Below are positions 54,175-63,206 of a DNA stretch of 64,000 nucleotides, one piece after another. This stretch comes from an uncultured Clostridia bacterium (GTDB lineage Bacteria; Bacillota; Clostridia; Christensenellales; Borkfalkiaceae). Where the stretch lies: positions 1-64,000 of the forward strand of contig CANRAR010000005.1 in the NCBI GenBank assembly GCA_947628675.1. The letters are read 5' to 3'. The notes below the pieces were generated by a model. It did not search any database, was not told the DNA's origin, and was given only the letters and a program-made list of their open reading frames with translations. A program made the position numbers and the translations under genes. Within the stretch, counting starts at the first letter, position 1. Every line of letters starts with the position of its first letter.

Positions 54175-55869
54175 TTATTCGACTTCTATCCGTCCCTGCG
54201 GGAGGGCGTACTCGTCGCCCACCGTTCCGTGGAGTGCATCCGCGAGATAGGTCATCAGAATTTCATAATCCAGCATTCCCTCATCGACCGTCAGTTCGTT
54301 ATCCATGAACATATTCAGCCCGTCCCCGCCCTGCTTGATGAGGTAGTTGTGGGAAGCCACCGTGTAGACCCTGTCCGGCACGAGCGGCGTATAGGCGCCG
54401 TCCGCCCCGAGGACTGTGACGTTTTTCACCCGCCTGTTATCCCCGCAGGAGAGGAAATTCCCCATCTCATCCGTCTCCACCGTGGACTCTACAGAGGTAT
54501 CGATGACGTATTTCAGCCCCGATACCTGCAAAAAGCCGCCGCATTCCCCCACCGCGTTTTCCCCGTCGTTCGGGCTTGAAAGGCAGAAACGGCTCGCCAT
54601 CTCCAGAGCATCCAAAATTTCCTGCCCCGTGGCCTTTACCACGCACATGGAATTTCCGTAGGGATGAACACCCAAGATGTCCCCATAGGTGATCTCGCCC
54701 GCGGCAAGATCGGCGCGGATGCCGCCGCCGTTCACAAATGCGATATCCGCCCCCGATACGGCACGGTACGCGTCCGCACAGAAATCTCCCAAATTGGTTT
54801 CCCTGTTGCGAACGAGGCGCAAACCCGAATCGGAGACCGTTTTAAGCGCCACCTCCGATACGCCGACGCGCTTTCCGAGCGTGGACGCAAACTGTTCCTC
54901 CATGCTATCGATGCAGTCCTCCATCTCGCTGTCCTTATCGGGGTACGTCTCGACGAGCCCCGTGCGGAGATTTCCCTTCGCGGTGATGGTGAGGTGGCCG
55001 ATATTGCACAGCCCCGTGCCCGTGGAGGAGAGGAGCACGTTCTCCCCCTCCGCATTCTTTATGACGTCGCAGGAGATCTCGCTGTGGGAATGGCCGTCCA
55101 GCACGGCGTCGATCCCCTTCGTGTGTTCGATGAGTTCGCGGGAAGTAAACGGCGAGGAGGATCCGTCCGTCCCGAGATGGGCGAGCACGATCACGTGATC
55201 CGCGCCCCCCTTCAAACAGGCGTCCACGTTCTCCTGCACACATTCGTACAGTTCTTCCCCGCTTCCCCCGCAGAAATCGTAAACGTAGTTCCCGTCCTCG
55301 TCGCAAAAATACGCGGGAACGGATTTTACGATGCTCTCGGGCGTCGAGACCCCGATAAAACCGACCTTCACCTCGCCGTAGGATACGATCTTGTACGGCA
55401 GAAGACGGGATAAAAACGCCGCTTCGCCCGTCCCCGTATAGCGGATATTGCAGCCGAGATACTGGGCGCCGCTTATCTCCATCAACCGGTCGATCTGCTC
55501 CATTCCGTAGTTGAATTCATGGTTTCCGAGCACGGCGAAGTCATACCCCGCGCGGTTCATGAGTTCCGCGGGATATTCCCCCTTGGAGACCGTTCCGATG
55601 ACGTCCCCCTGCAAAGCGTCCCCGCAGTCCACCAACGTGACGTAGGGGGTGCTCTTCTCGCACCAATTCTTATATGCCACGAGCCCCGCGTAGCCGACGT
55701 CCTCATCGATGGCGCAGTGCACATCGTTGGTATACAGAATGACGATGTCGCCCGTCCCCGCCCTGTACGGTGTCGTCCTGTCCGAGAAACTGCACCCGCC
55801 GAGGAGCAGCACCGCCGCAAAGATGCCTGCCAAGAGGCACGGCAATTTTTTCTTATTTGTCCCGATCAT
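54175..55869 (-). CDS. Lipoprotein 5'-nucleotidase/2',3'-cyclic phosphodiesterase (UshA-like)
   Basis: 564 residues from ATG 55869 with GGAGGAG. Lipoprotein signal (LLAGIFAAVLLLGGC), metallophosphatase domain (LYTNDVHCAID, VDCGDALQGD, VLGNHEFNYG, VLAHLGTDG, LDGHSHSE), then the 5'-nucleotidase C-terminal domain (RNRETNLGDFCADAYRAV, FVNGGGIRADLAAGEITYGDI, SHNYLIKQGGDGLNMF). It hydrolyses extracellular nucleotides for phosphate and nucleoside salvage. It follows the chimeric ABC remnant by 18 nt. Confidence 0.9.
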   Translation of the reverse strand: MIGTNKKKLPCLLAGIFAAVLLLGGCSFSDRTTPYRAGTGDIVILYTNDVHCAIDEDVGYAGLVAYKNWCEKSTPYVTLVDCGDALQGDVIGTVSKGEYPAELMNRAGYDFAVLGNHEFNYGMEQIDRLMEISGAQYLGCNIRYTGTGEAAFLSRLLPYKIVSYGEVKVGFIGVSTPESIVKSVPAYFCDEDGNYVYDFCGGSGEELYECVQENVDACLKGGADHVIVLAHLGTDGSSSPFTSRELIEHTKGIDAVLDGHSHSEISCDVIKNAEGENVLLSSTGTGLCNIGHLTITAKGNLRTGLVETYPDKDSEMEDCIDSMEEQFASTLGKRVGVSEVALKTVSDSGLRLVRNRETNLGDFCADAYRAVSGADIAFVNGGGIRADLAAGEITYGDILGVHPYGNSMCVVKATGQEILDALEMASRFCLSSPNDGENAVGECGGFLQVSGLKYVIDTSVESTVETDEMGNFLSCGDNRRVKNVTVLGADGAYTPLVPDRVYTVASHNYLIKQGGDGLNMFMDNELTVDEGMLDYEILMTYLADALHGTVGDEYALPQGRIEVE

Positions 55870-55887
55870 TCTTCTCCTCCGAAACAC

Positions 55888-56565
55888 TTAAAATACGATG
55901 GTCACCGTGTTGACGCCGTCGGCATAGGCGTGAGCGCTGCTCTTGGTTCGGTTGGTGGCGAGGGACGCGCTCAGCACATCTCCCTGCGTCAGCGGATCGA
56001 ACTCTTCCCCGCTCCAACGGATGACGGCTTCGCATTCGCTTCCGTCCTCACTGCAAAGGGCGTCGAAACTCAAATCGCACCCATCGTCCGGCAAGGTGGG
56101 CAGGATGTTGGTCACGCACAACTCTTCAAAGATCTGCTGATATTTGTAGAGTTGCCGTGCGCCGAGCAGCTGCTTGTGGGCGAAGCGGTCGATGTCCTCC
56201 ACCGCCTCGATAAAGTCGAACTTCTTGGAGGCGATACCGATGTGGAGGGTCTTCAGGCGGTGGACAAACGCGCGGCAACGCTCGGTCTTGGGGGAATCGA
56301 ACACCTCCTTCGGCGTCCCCTCCTCGTAGATGATGCCTTCGTCCATGTAGAACACCCGCGTGGAGACGTCCCGCGCGAACTTCATCTCGTGCGTCACGAC
56401 GAGCATGGTCAGACCCTGCTCGTCCAGCTGACGGATATCGGTGATCGCCTCGTCCTTCCCGCTCCCGCAACTTGCAAGGAGCGCACAGACCCCCATCAGG
56501 CAAATGAGCGCCGACAAAACCGGCGCGATAAAGAGCCTCTTCTTTCGTCCTCGTACCATTCTCAT
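55888..56565 (-). pseudogene. Deletion fusion: ABC lipoprotein signal joined to the C-terminal part of an amino-acid ABC ATPase
   Basis: One open frame of about 225 residues. The first 35 are a lipoprotein signal (LFIAPVLSALICLMGVCALLASC) like that of an amino-acid binding protein. At about residue 50 it switches to the late part of a GlnQ-type ATPase (GLTMLVVTHEMKFARDVSTRVFYMDEGIIYEEGTPKEVF), including the H-loop, without Walker A, signature or Walker B. The last 100 residues are the GHKL-like extension found on some clostridial GlnQ proteins (EEFDPLTQGDVLSASLA). A single in-frame deletion from a binding protein-permease-ATPase operon explains it. GGAGG precedes the start; ATG 56559 is an alternative. 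Confidence 0.75.
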
Positions 56566-56622
56566 CCGACCTCCGCGAATACGACGAATTTTCCGTACAT
56601 CGTTCCATGGATATTGTAACAC

Positions 56623-56929
56623 ATTTTTGCGCTTATGGGAAGCGGGAAACCCCGCGTCAAATCACATCTTAACAATTCTTTACAAGATCATGGCGCGGCT
56701 CTCTGCAAGATTATGGCGCGCCAAAAGCATGATTTAAGCCCCCTTTCCCCTCTCGAAAGGGAAAGGAGGCGGGGTCATCCTCGGCACCCCCTCGAGAGGG
56801 AGCCGCCACGGCCGCCCTTGCCGTGAATGAGGGACGAACAATCGCCGCGCCAAATGCGGTGACACGATTTCCCCCTCATACCAGCCGCAGGGAGCGCATC
56901 TCGCCCCTCGCGCGCTTTCTTCCCGAAAC
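56623..56929. other. Intergenic region without a supported gene
   Basis: Contains two ATGGCGCG repeats (56690-56718), a CCCTCTCGAAAGGG hairpin near 56748 and a CCCTCGAGAGGG palindrome near 56791. No promoter or frame stands out. Confidence 0.5.
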
Positions 56930-57121
56930 TTATAAGAGCCCCTTGTCCCTTGCGAGGTTTTCGATGCTCCTGTCGTAGGTCGCCTCCGCCTCTTTGGAGA
57001 AGAAGCACCCCGGAACGCCCTCGTTGTGGTCGCGGTGATGCGCCACGCAGGCGCAGCATTTTCCGTGGCGCGGACAGTCATACGTGCACGGGCAAGGTCT
57101 GTGGTTATCGCAAGCATTCAT
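56930..57121 (-). CDS. Cys-rich small protein, DUF6485-like
   Basis: 63 residues with the metal-binding-type Cys/His pattern CPCTYDCPRHGKCCACVAHHRDH and the end EAEATYDRSIENLARDKG. Similar short proteins are annotated DUF6485 in anaerobes; function unknown, probably a zinc or iron-sulfur binding cytoplasmic protein. GGGAGGAAT lies before ATG 57121. Confidence 0.8.
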   Translation of the reverse strand: MNACDNHRPCPCTYDCPRHGKCCACVAHHRDHNEGVPGCFFSKEAEATYDRSIENLARDKGLL

Positions 57122-57393
57122 AAAATATTCCTCCCGAATTTTCATCCGACGTTACAAAACCTCTCCAATCATATCATATCTTTCAAAATATTGCAAGTTT
57201 TCTCGCCCACCCCGAGGAACGGCTCAAAAACGGGTTTAGGACGGATTTGGAAAAATATGGGACGGATTTTGGAAACCCCGCGGAGCAATTCGAGCAGCAC
57301 TTCCGAAGAGAAGCGAAGGGCGGTTTTGACCCTGCTCGAAGATTGAATTTTGCGCACGGCATGAAATCAACATAAACACGGCATAAAACGGCA

Positions 57394-57426
57394 TGAAAAA
57401 AGAGCGGTCGGTTGACTGCTCTTTTT
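57394..57426 (-). terminator. Terminator of the membrane protein gene at 57450
   Basis: Read leftward AAAAAGAGCAGTC, loop AACC, GACCGCTCTTTTTTC. The region 57122-57393 contains no gene I can support. Confidence 0.85.
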
Positions 57427-57449
57427 GCTGTTTACGGCGCGGCCGCGCC

Positions 57450-58586
57450 CTATTCGTCTTTCTTGCGGCGTGAAGATCCGGCGGTCTCCTTTTTGGGCTG
57501 CTTTTTTGCCTCTTTTTCGGCCGCCTTTTTGGGCTCCTTTTTGGGCTGCTTTTTTGCCTCTTTTTCAGCCGCCTTTTTGGGCTCCTCCGCGGGAGCGATC
57601 TCCGCCGCTTTCGTGCCCTCCGCGCCTTCGGCGACCCCCACGCCCTCCGCGGGTGCAAGTTCCCCCGCCGTGAGTTCGGCTTCCCCAGAAGCCGCCCCGT
57701 CCGCCGCGCGCCTCTTGTCGATCATCTCGCAGACGAAACTATCCGTGTTGACCCCGACGATATTCAGCGAATACAAAATGACGGGGATCATGATGAGGAT
57801 GGCGAGCAGCGGGTTGATGGCGTAAAATGCGGCGGCGAGCCCGACGTTGAGAAGCAGGATCACGCCGACGGAGGCGAGGTGCGTCAAAACATTGCGCATC
57901 GTGACGACGTCTTTGAGTTTGAGGTCTCCGCTGCGGTGCACGACCCACGACGAGGTGAGCGAGAACACGCACGACATGATGAGGAGCGCCGCAACGACGA
58001 GCAGGCCGTAGTACCGGATGAGGATGAGCACGACGACGGCGCCGACGACGAACAGCGCCTGCACGATGGGGAGAATGGTATGCGCGACGACAAATTTCCT
58101 GATGCCGCGCTTTGCGGTGTTCTTGCGCACGATGACGCGGGTGAGGAAGTTGGCGAGGACGATGCCGATGACGCACAGGATGACGACCGCGGAGATGATC
58201 GCGCCGAATTTCACCATGAAGTCGCCGATGATGGCGTCGAAACTCTCGCCGAAGCCCGCCGAAGAGACGTTGAGCGTCTCCAAAAAGCCCTTTACGGTGT
58301 TGCTGAGCCACCTCGTCTGGAAGGCGCGCACGATCATGTAGATGAAACTGCCGTTCCATTCCAGTTGGTCGAAGGCATAGGCAAAGAAGTCGTTGACGGA
58401 GGCGGACGATTCGCTCACCGAAGTTTCGATGAGGGAAAACACATCCGAGAGCATGGCTCCCGCGATCTGCACGAGCGAGCCGATGAAAATAAACACGGCG
58501 ATGAGGAAAAAGAGATACACGATGCCCATGGGGACAAAGACGTAGATGAGATTCTTGAAGAAGTTTTTCAGGGCGTTTTTGATCAT
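57450..58586 (-). CDS. Membrane protein with Lys-rich repetitive C-terminal tail
   Basis: 378 residues with about six membrane helices (first IYVFVPMGIVYLFFLIAVFIFIGSL), cytosolic N-terminus, and a tail from about residue 290 made of Glu/Ala/Pro then Lys-rich repeats (AAEKEAKKQPKKEPKK occurs twice, encoded by near-identical 48-bp units at 57495-57590). The helical part is not assigned to a family by me. The tail resembles alanine/lysine-rich nucleic-acid or cell-envelope binding tails. GAGGAAA precedes ATG 58586. Confidence 0.75.
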   Translation of the reverse strand: MIKNALKNFFKNLIYVFVPMGIVYLFFLIAVFIFIGSLVQIAGAMLSDVFSLIETSVSESSASVNDFFAYAFDQLEWNGSFIYMIVRAFQTRWLSNTVKGFLETLNVSSAGFGESFDAIIGDFMVKFGAIISAVVILCVIGIVLANFLTRVIVRKNTAKRGIRKFVVAHTILPIVQALFVVGAVVVLILIRYYGLLVVAALLIMSCVFSLTSSWVVHRSGDLKLKDVVTMRNVLTHLASVGVILLLNVGLAAAFYAINPLLAILIMIPVILYSLNIVGVNTDSFVCEMIDKRRAADGAASGEAELTAGELAPAEGVGVAEGAEGTKAAEIAPAEEPKKAAEKEAKKQPKKEPKKAAEKEAKKQPKKETAGSSRRKKDE

Positions 58587-58610
58587 AGCGAAATTTCCTC
58601 GGCAATTACT

Positions 58611-58639
58611 ATTATATCCGAAACCGCCCCGCCTGTCAA
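58611..58639 (-). promoter_or_regulatory. Promoter of the membrane protein gene
   Basis: Minus strand TTGACA (58634-58639), 17 bp, TATAAT (58611-58616); perfect hexamers with a 20-nt leader. Confidence 0.9.
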
Positions 58640-58691
58640 GGAGAAGGGACGCCCGAAAGCGCCCCTTCCATAAAGATTTCTTTACAAAATT

Positions 58692-59939
58692 TTATTTCCC
58701 CTTGACGCGGGCAAGGTCGATGTTGTCCTTCTTCCTGTCGGTGAGCGCCTTGATGGGGTGCTCCTTGTTCTGGATGCGGTAGTCGTACTTATACGCCGCC
58801 ACCGTCTTATCGATGACGATGTGCGTTCCCACGCTCGCGGGGTCGCCGTTGATCTTACTGTTATAGCCGAAGTAGCGGAAGCCGTCGGGCACTTTATTGA
58901 GTTCCTCCCAGCCCTCCTCGACGCCCGTAAGGCGCACACTCTCAAGCACTTTGCGAATATACTCCTTCTGCGGGCGGAGTTTCAAAAGTTCGGGGAACTC
59001 CCCGCCCTCGGGCAACACCTGCTGCCACACCTTGCCCTCGTAGGTCTTGAGAAGGTCGGCGGCCTCGTGCAGGTGCGCGACTTCCTCCTCGAAGTGCTGT
59101 TCCCAGATCTTCTTGATGCGCTCGTCCTTCTCGTCCATATAGCACGAATAGTAGAGGTAGCACTCGGTGTACTCGTTCATGAGGAGGCACTCCCACGGCG
59201 TCATGCAGGGGTCTTTGAGGCACCCGTACCCCGTCACGTGCTGTTCCTCGATCATGGCGATCTCGTTGTACAACTTCCTGCCGAGCGGCGAAGCATACAG
59301 GTTGGCGACGTTCATATAGTAGTTCATCGTCTGCTGCTCGGCGCCCGTGATGATGTTGATGTTGAGTTTGGTTTTGAGGTCGTTCAGGTACCCGTTGATA
59401 TAAAAGTTGACGTCGTCGTGCGGATGGCGGTACTCGGCGACGGTCGGCCGCCCGGGCATGACCTCGGTGTATTCGCCCACGAGTTTGGCGGGGTCGCCCC
59501 CCTTTTCGAGTTCCATGAGGTCGGAATAGCGGTACAGATGGTCGAAATCTTCCAAAAGGGCGAAATCGAGTTGTTTTTTCACGTAGGAATTTTTCTCGGT
59601 GATGGCGAGGTTGGCGGTGAGGTCCACGGCGAGTTGCTCATAGCCTATCGTGTGCTCCAAGATGCTCTCGTCGGCGGGCTTCAAAGAAGCCACGCGCTTC
59701 TGCTGGATCTGTTCCCCCCGACGCATGACGGCGAGGCGGCGGCGCACATCGTTGTTGGCGCAGTGGCGGGTGATCTCGTTGGAGAGGCGCACACTCTCAA
59801 ACTCCGTGCCCGACATCAAAATGACGCGTGTACGGGTGTAGGGGTCCACTTCGTTCTTGTTGTACGGCTTGACGAGCACCTTATTCCAACTTGTAAAAAT
59901 CTTGTCTGCCTTTTGCGGCTTACATTCAAACGGATTCAT
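58692..59939 (-). CDS. Ferritin-like diiron protein
   Basis: 415 residues. Four-helix pieces with carboxylate/His ligands: EHTIGYEQLAVDL, EQQTMNYYMNVANLYASPLGRKLYNEIAMIEEQHVTGYG, NEYTECYLYYSCY and EQHFEEEVAHLHEAADLLKTYEG. Two ExxH pairs in the ferritin/rubrerythrin manner fit a diiron centre, probably in oxygen or peroxide defence, but no rubredoxin domain is present and the overall protein is larger than rubrerythrin. AAGGAGGG precedes the ATG. Cytoplasmic. Confidence 0.75.
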   Translation of the reverse strand: MNPFECKPQKADKIFTSWNKVLVKPYNKNEVDPYTRTRVILMSGTEFESVRLSNEITRHCANNDVRRRLAVMRRGEQIQQKRVASLKPADESILEHTIGYEQLAVDLTANLAITEKNSYVKKQLDFALLEDFDHLYRYSDLMELEKGGDPAKLVGEYTEVMPGRPTVAEYRHPHDDVNFYINGYLNDLKTKLNINIITGAEQQTMNYYMNVANLYASPLGRKLYNEIAMIEEQHVTGYGCLKDPCMTPWECLLMNEYTECYLYYSCYMDEKDERIKKIWEQHFEEEVAHLHEAADLLKTYEGKVWQQVLPEGGEFPELLKLRPQKEYIRKVLESVRLTGVEEGWEELNKVPDGFRYFGYNSKINGDPASVGTHIVIDKTVAAYKYDYRIQNKEHPIKALTDRKKDNIDLARVKGK

Positions 59940-59994
59940 TCATCCCTCCTTATGCGGAAAGTTTTGCCGTTCCCCGAAAAAAGTATGCGTTTAT

Positions 59995-60023
59995 TTGCGT
60001 TTTTGCGAAAATCTTGTTATAAT
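59995..60023 (+). promoter_or_regulatory. Promoter of the pfs-luxS operon
   Basis: TTGCGT (59995-60000), 17 bp, TATAAT (60018-60023), then AAAGGAG before ATG 60044. Confidence 0.8.
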
Positions 60024-60043
60024 ATCCGAAAGGAGAAAAGAAA

Positions 60044-60697
60044 ATGATCGGTTGTGTGATCGCCATGGACAGGGAGGCGGACCTCCTCCTCGATAGCATG
60101 GAAGTGGAAAACACCAAAACGCTGTTCGGTAAGCCCGTTTACACCGGCAAGGCGTTCGGAAAAGACGTTGCCCTCGTCGTCTGCGGCGTGGGGAAGGTAA
60201 ACGCCGCTGCGGGAGCCTGCGCCGCCATTCAAGCGGGCGCGGACGTCGTCTTAAATTTCGGCGCGGCGGGCGGCCTTGCGCCCGAAAATACCGAGGTGGG
60301 CGAAGTGTATCTCATCGAAAAGGCCGTGCAGTACGATTTCGACTGCACGCAACTCAACGGCCTGCCCGTGGGCACGCTCGACGGCGAAACGGAGAACTTT
60401 CTGCCCCTTTTCTGCCCCCCTCTCCCCTATCCGCGCCGCGCCTTGGGCACGGGGGACAGGTTCAACGATTCCCCCGCCGACCACGCCCTGCTCCTCTCTC
60501 TCGGTTGCGATATCCGCGAAATGGAGGCGGGCGCCATTGCCGAGGTGTGCAGGTATGCGGGCGTGCCCTGTGTCTCGGTGAAGACCATCTCCGACGTCTA
60601 CGGCTCGGGCTCGACCACCGAGCAATTCCGCCAAAACTGCGCTGCTGCCCTCCTCGCCCTCCAATCCCGCCTCAAAGAGATCTTGGAGAGCCTATGA
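60044..60697 (+). CDS. 5'-methylthioadenosine/S-adenosylhomocysteine nucleosidase
   Basis: 217 residues: MIGCVIAMDREADLLL start, NFGAAGGL, the ribose-binding MEAGAIAEV and the catalytic Asp in KTISDVYGSGS. It cleaves SAH to S-ribosylhomocysteine plus adenine, the substrate of LuxS encoded next (4-nt overlap). Somewhat compact compared with E. coli MtnN (232 aa). The adenine released could feed the deaminase at 14250. Confidence 0.9.
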   Translation: MIGCVIAMDREADLLLDSMEVENTKTLFGKPVYTGKAFGKDVALVVCGVGKVNAAAGACAAIQAGADVVLNFGAAGGLAPENTEVGEVYLIEKAVQYDFDCTQLNGLPVGTLDGETENFLPLFCPPLPYPRRALGTGDRFNDSPADHALLLSLGCDIREMEAGAIAEVCRYAGVPCVSVKTISDVYGSGSTTEQFRQNCAAALLALQSRLKEILESL

Positions 60698-61119
60698 AAA
60701 AGATCCCCTCCTTTGAAAAGGATCACGACGCCCTGCAACCGGGGCTTCACGCGCGCACGGACGCCAACAACATTACCACCTTCGATCTGCGCTTCAAAAA
60801 GCCCAACGCGGGCGACTATATCAGCCCCGCCGCGCTCCACACCGTGGAGCACCTGCTCGCCACCACAATCCGCAACTTGGGCGGCGACGACATCGTCTAC
60901 TTCGGGCCGATGGGCTGCCGCACGGGGTTCTATCTTCTCACCCTGCGAAAAACCTACGACGAAGTGAAAGAACTCATCAAACAGGGCATCCTTGCCGCCC
61001 TCGCCCTCGATGAGATCCCCGGCGCCACGCGCAAGGAGTGCGGCAACTATCTCGACCACGACCTTCCCACCGCAAAGGAAGAACTCAAAAAGTATCTCAC
61101 AATATTAAAAGAAACTTGA
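60694..61119 (+). CDS. luxS: S-ribosylhomocysteine lyase LuxS
   Basis: 141 residues: metal ligands HTVEHLLAT and the Cys in RKECGNYLDHDL, and FGPMGCRTGFYL with the catalytic Cys. It converts S-ribosylhomocysteine to homocysteine and DPD, the precursor of AI-2. Directly coupled to the nucleosidase gene. The 142 nt after it contain no gene I support. Confidence 0.95.
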   Translation: MKKIPSFEKDHDALQPGLHARTDANNITTFDLRFKKPNAGDYISPAALHTVEHLLATTIRNLGGDDIVYFGPMGCRTGFYLLTLRKTYDEVKELIKQGILAALALDEIPGATRKECGNYLDHDLPTAKEELKKYLTILKET

Positions 61120-61261
61120 ATAACGTCAACCGCAGAGACGCAAGCGAGGCGAGGAGGACGCGGATTTCCGAAGGGGAGTGTACAAAGACGTACATGACCC
61201 GAGGAAAACGCAAGTCCGACAAAGCATCGCGCCGCGTATATGCGGTTCGCAAGGAGAATAT

Positions 61262-61930
61262 ATGATAGACCTCGGCGATTGGAACGAAGTCCTCGCCCCC
61301 CTCTTTGGCGACCCCCGCTACAAAAAGATCCGCGAGTTCCTCAAATACGAGTACTCGCACTATATCGTCTACCCCGATATGTACGACCTTTTCAACTGCT
61401 TCCGCTACACGCCGTTTGCAAATGTCAAGGCGGTGCTGCTCGGGCAGGACCCCTACCACGAGCCCGGGCAGGCGCACGGGCTGTGCTTCTCGGTGCAGGA
61501 TGGCGTCCCCAAGCCCCCGTCGCTCGAGAATATGCTCAAAGAACTCAAAGACGATTTGGGCTTCCCCCCGCCCCGCTCGGGCGATCTCACCAAGTGGGCA
61601 AAGGAGGGCGTCCTCCTCATGAACACCGCCCTCACCGTCCGCGAGCATCAGGCAAACAGCCACGCAAACTGCGGTTGGAGTTGGTTCACCGATAGCGTCA
61701 TCTCGATTTTAAGCGAACAAAAGCGCAACCTCGTTTTCATCCTATGGGGCGGCAACGCGCGCCGCAAGAAGCCGCTCATCGATACAAGTAAACACCTCGT
61801 GTTGGAGTGCGCCCACCCCTCGCCCCTCTCCGCCTACAACGGCTTCTTCGGGTGCCGCCACTACTCCAAAACCAACGCCTACCTCGCGGCGCACAATATT
61901 CCCCCCATCGATTGGAATTTGAACGAATAA
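61262..61930 (+). CDS. ung: Uracil-DNA glycosylase, family 1
   Basis: 222 residues from ATG 61262 (AAGGAG). Catalytic water-activating GQDPYHEPGQAHGLCFSV, the uracil pocket motif, LLMNTALTVREHQANSH and the DNA-intercalation loop HPSPLSAYNGFFGC. It removes uracil from DNA. Normal length. Ten nt before the mutase gene, so probably cotranscribed. Confidence 0.95.
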   Translation: MIDLGDWNEVLAPLFGDPRYKKIREFLKYEYSHYIVYPDMYDLFNCFRYTPFANVKAVLLGQDPYHEPGQAHGLCFSVQDGVPKPPSLENMLKELKDDLGFPPPRSGDLTKWAKEGVLLMNTALTVREHQANSHANCGWSWFTDSVISILSEQKRNLVFILWGGNARRKKPLIDTSKHLVLECAHPSPLSAYNGFFGCRHYSKTNAYLAAHNIPPIDWNLNE

Positions 61931-61939
61931 GGAGCAACT

Positions 61940-63142
61940 ATGAAATACGCTGTCATTTTGGGCGACGGCATGGCGGGCTACCCCCTGCCCGACCGCGGAG
62001 GCAAAACCTGCCTGCAACTCGCCAAAAAGCCGTTTATCGACAAACTCGCCAAGCGCAGCCTCGTCGGGCTCTGCAAAACGGTGCCCGCGGGCTTCAAACC
62101 GGGGAGCGACGTCGCCAACCTCTCCGTCATGGGCTACGACCCCGCCCTCTACTACACGGGGCGTTCCCCGTTGGAGGCGGCGAGCATCGGCATCCCTTTG
62201 AAGGACACCGACGCCACCCTCCGCTGCAACCTCGTCACCCTCTCCGAGGACGAACCCTTCGCCCAAAAGACGATGGTGGATTACTCCGCGGGCGAAATTT
62301 CGACCGCCGAGGCGCGGGAGCTCGTCGCCTTCCTCAAAGAGAAGTTCGACAGCGAGATTTTCACCCTCTACGCGGGCGTCTCCTACCGCCATTGCCTCGT
62401 CGTCTCCACGGGCGTCACGGGCGGCACGTTCACGCCCCCGCACGACATTTCGGGCAGGAAGATCGCCGACTATCTCCCGCAGAACGCCGACGATTTACTC
62501 AATATCATGAAGGAGGCCAACCGCCTCCTCGCCGCCCACCCCATCAACGCAGCGCGCCGCGCCGCGGGCAAGAACCCCGCCAACGCCGTCTGGTTTTGGG
62601 GGGAAGGCACCAAGCCGCGCATGAAACCGTTTGAGGAACTTCACGGCAAAAAGGGCGCGGTGATCTCGGCAGTGGATCTCGTGAAGGGCATCGGGCGGCT
62701 CGCCGAGATGAAGGTCATCGAGGTCGAAGGCGCCACGGGCAATTGGGATACCAATTTTCAGGGCAAGGCGAACGCCTGCGCCGACGCCCTGCTCGAAGGC
62801 TACGACTACGTCTACGTCCACATGGAGGGGCCCGACGAGTGCGGCCACCACGGCGACGTCGCAAAGAAGGTCTACTGCATCGAGCAGATCGACGAAGTCG
62901 TGAGGACGGTCTACTCGCGCCTTTCCGCCGCGGGTGAGGACTTTGCCATTTTGCTCTGCCCCGACCACCCCACCCCCATCGCCCTCAAGACGCACACCTC
63001 CGACCCTATTCCGTTTTTGTTATACGATAGCCGCAAAAAGACGGGCAACGGCGCCGCTTCCTACGACGAAGCAGAGGCCGCAAAGACGGGTCTCTTCATC
63101 CCCCGCGGCTGGGAACTCATCGACCTCATGATGAAGCCCTAA
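61940..63142 (+). CDS. apgM: Cofactor-independent phosphoglycerate mutase, ApgM type
   Basis: 400 residues; alkaline-phosphatase superfamily metalloenzyme. MKYAVILGDGMAG gives the first metal Asp, GSDVANLSVMGYDP the phosphorylated Ser, and late DHPTPIALKTHTSDPIPFLL the second metal set. It interconverts 2- and 3-phosphoglycerate in glycolysis; a phosphonate-biosynthesis homologue is the alternative, without context for it. AAGGAG precedes ATG 61940. Confidence 0.9.
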   Translation: MKYAVILGDGMAGYPLPDRGGKTCLQLAKKPFIDKLAKRSLVGLCKTVPAGFKPGSDVANLSVMGYDPALYYTGRSPLEAASIGIPLKDTDATLRCNLVTLSEDEPFAQKTMVDYSAGEISTAEARELVAFLKEKFDSEIFTLYAGVSYRHCLVVSTGVTGGTFTPPHDISGRKIADYLPQNADDLLNIMKEANRLLAAHPINAARRAAGKNPANAVWFWGEGTKPRMKPFEELHGKKGAVISAVDLVKGIGRLAEMKVIEVEGATGNWDTNFQGKANACADALLEGYDYVYVHMEGPDECGHHGDVAKKVYCIEQIDEVVRTVYSRLSAAGEDFAILLCPDHPTPIALKTHTSDPIPFLLYDSRKKTGNGAASYDEAEAAKTGLFIPRGWELIDLMMKP

Positions 63143-63168
63143 AAGACCTGCTCATCGCACAAATTTAT

Positions 63169-63206
63169 GCGCCCCGCGGCTCTTCAAGCCGCGGGGCGCA
63201 AATTTT
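63169..63206 (+). terminator. Terminator of the ung-apgM operon
   Basis: GCGCCCCGCGGC (63169-63180), 7-nt loop, exact complement 63188-63199, then AAATTTTTT. Confidence 0.92.
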
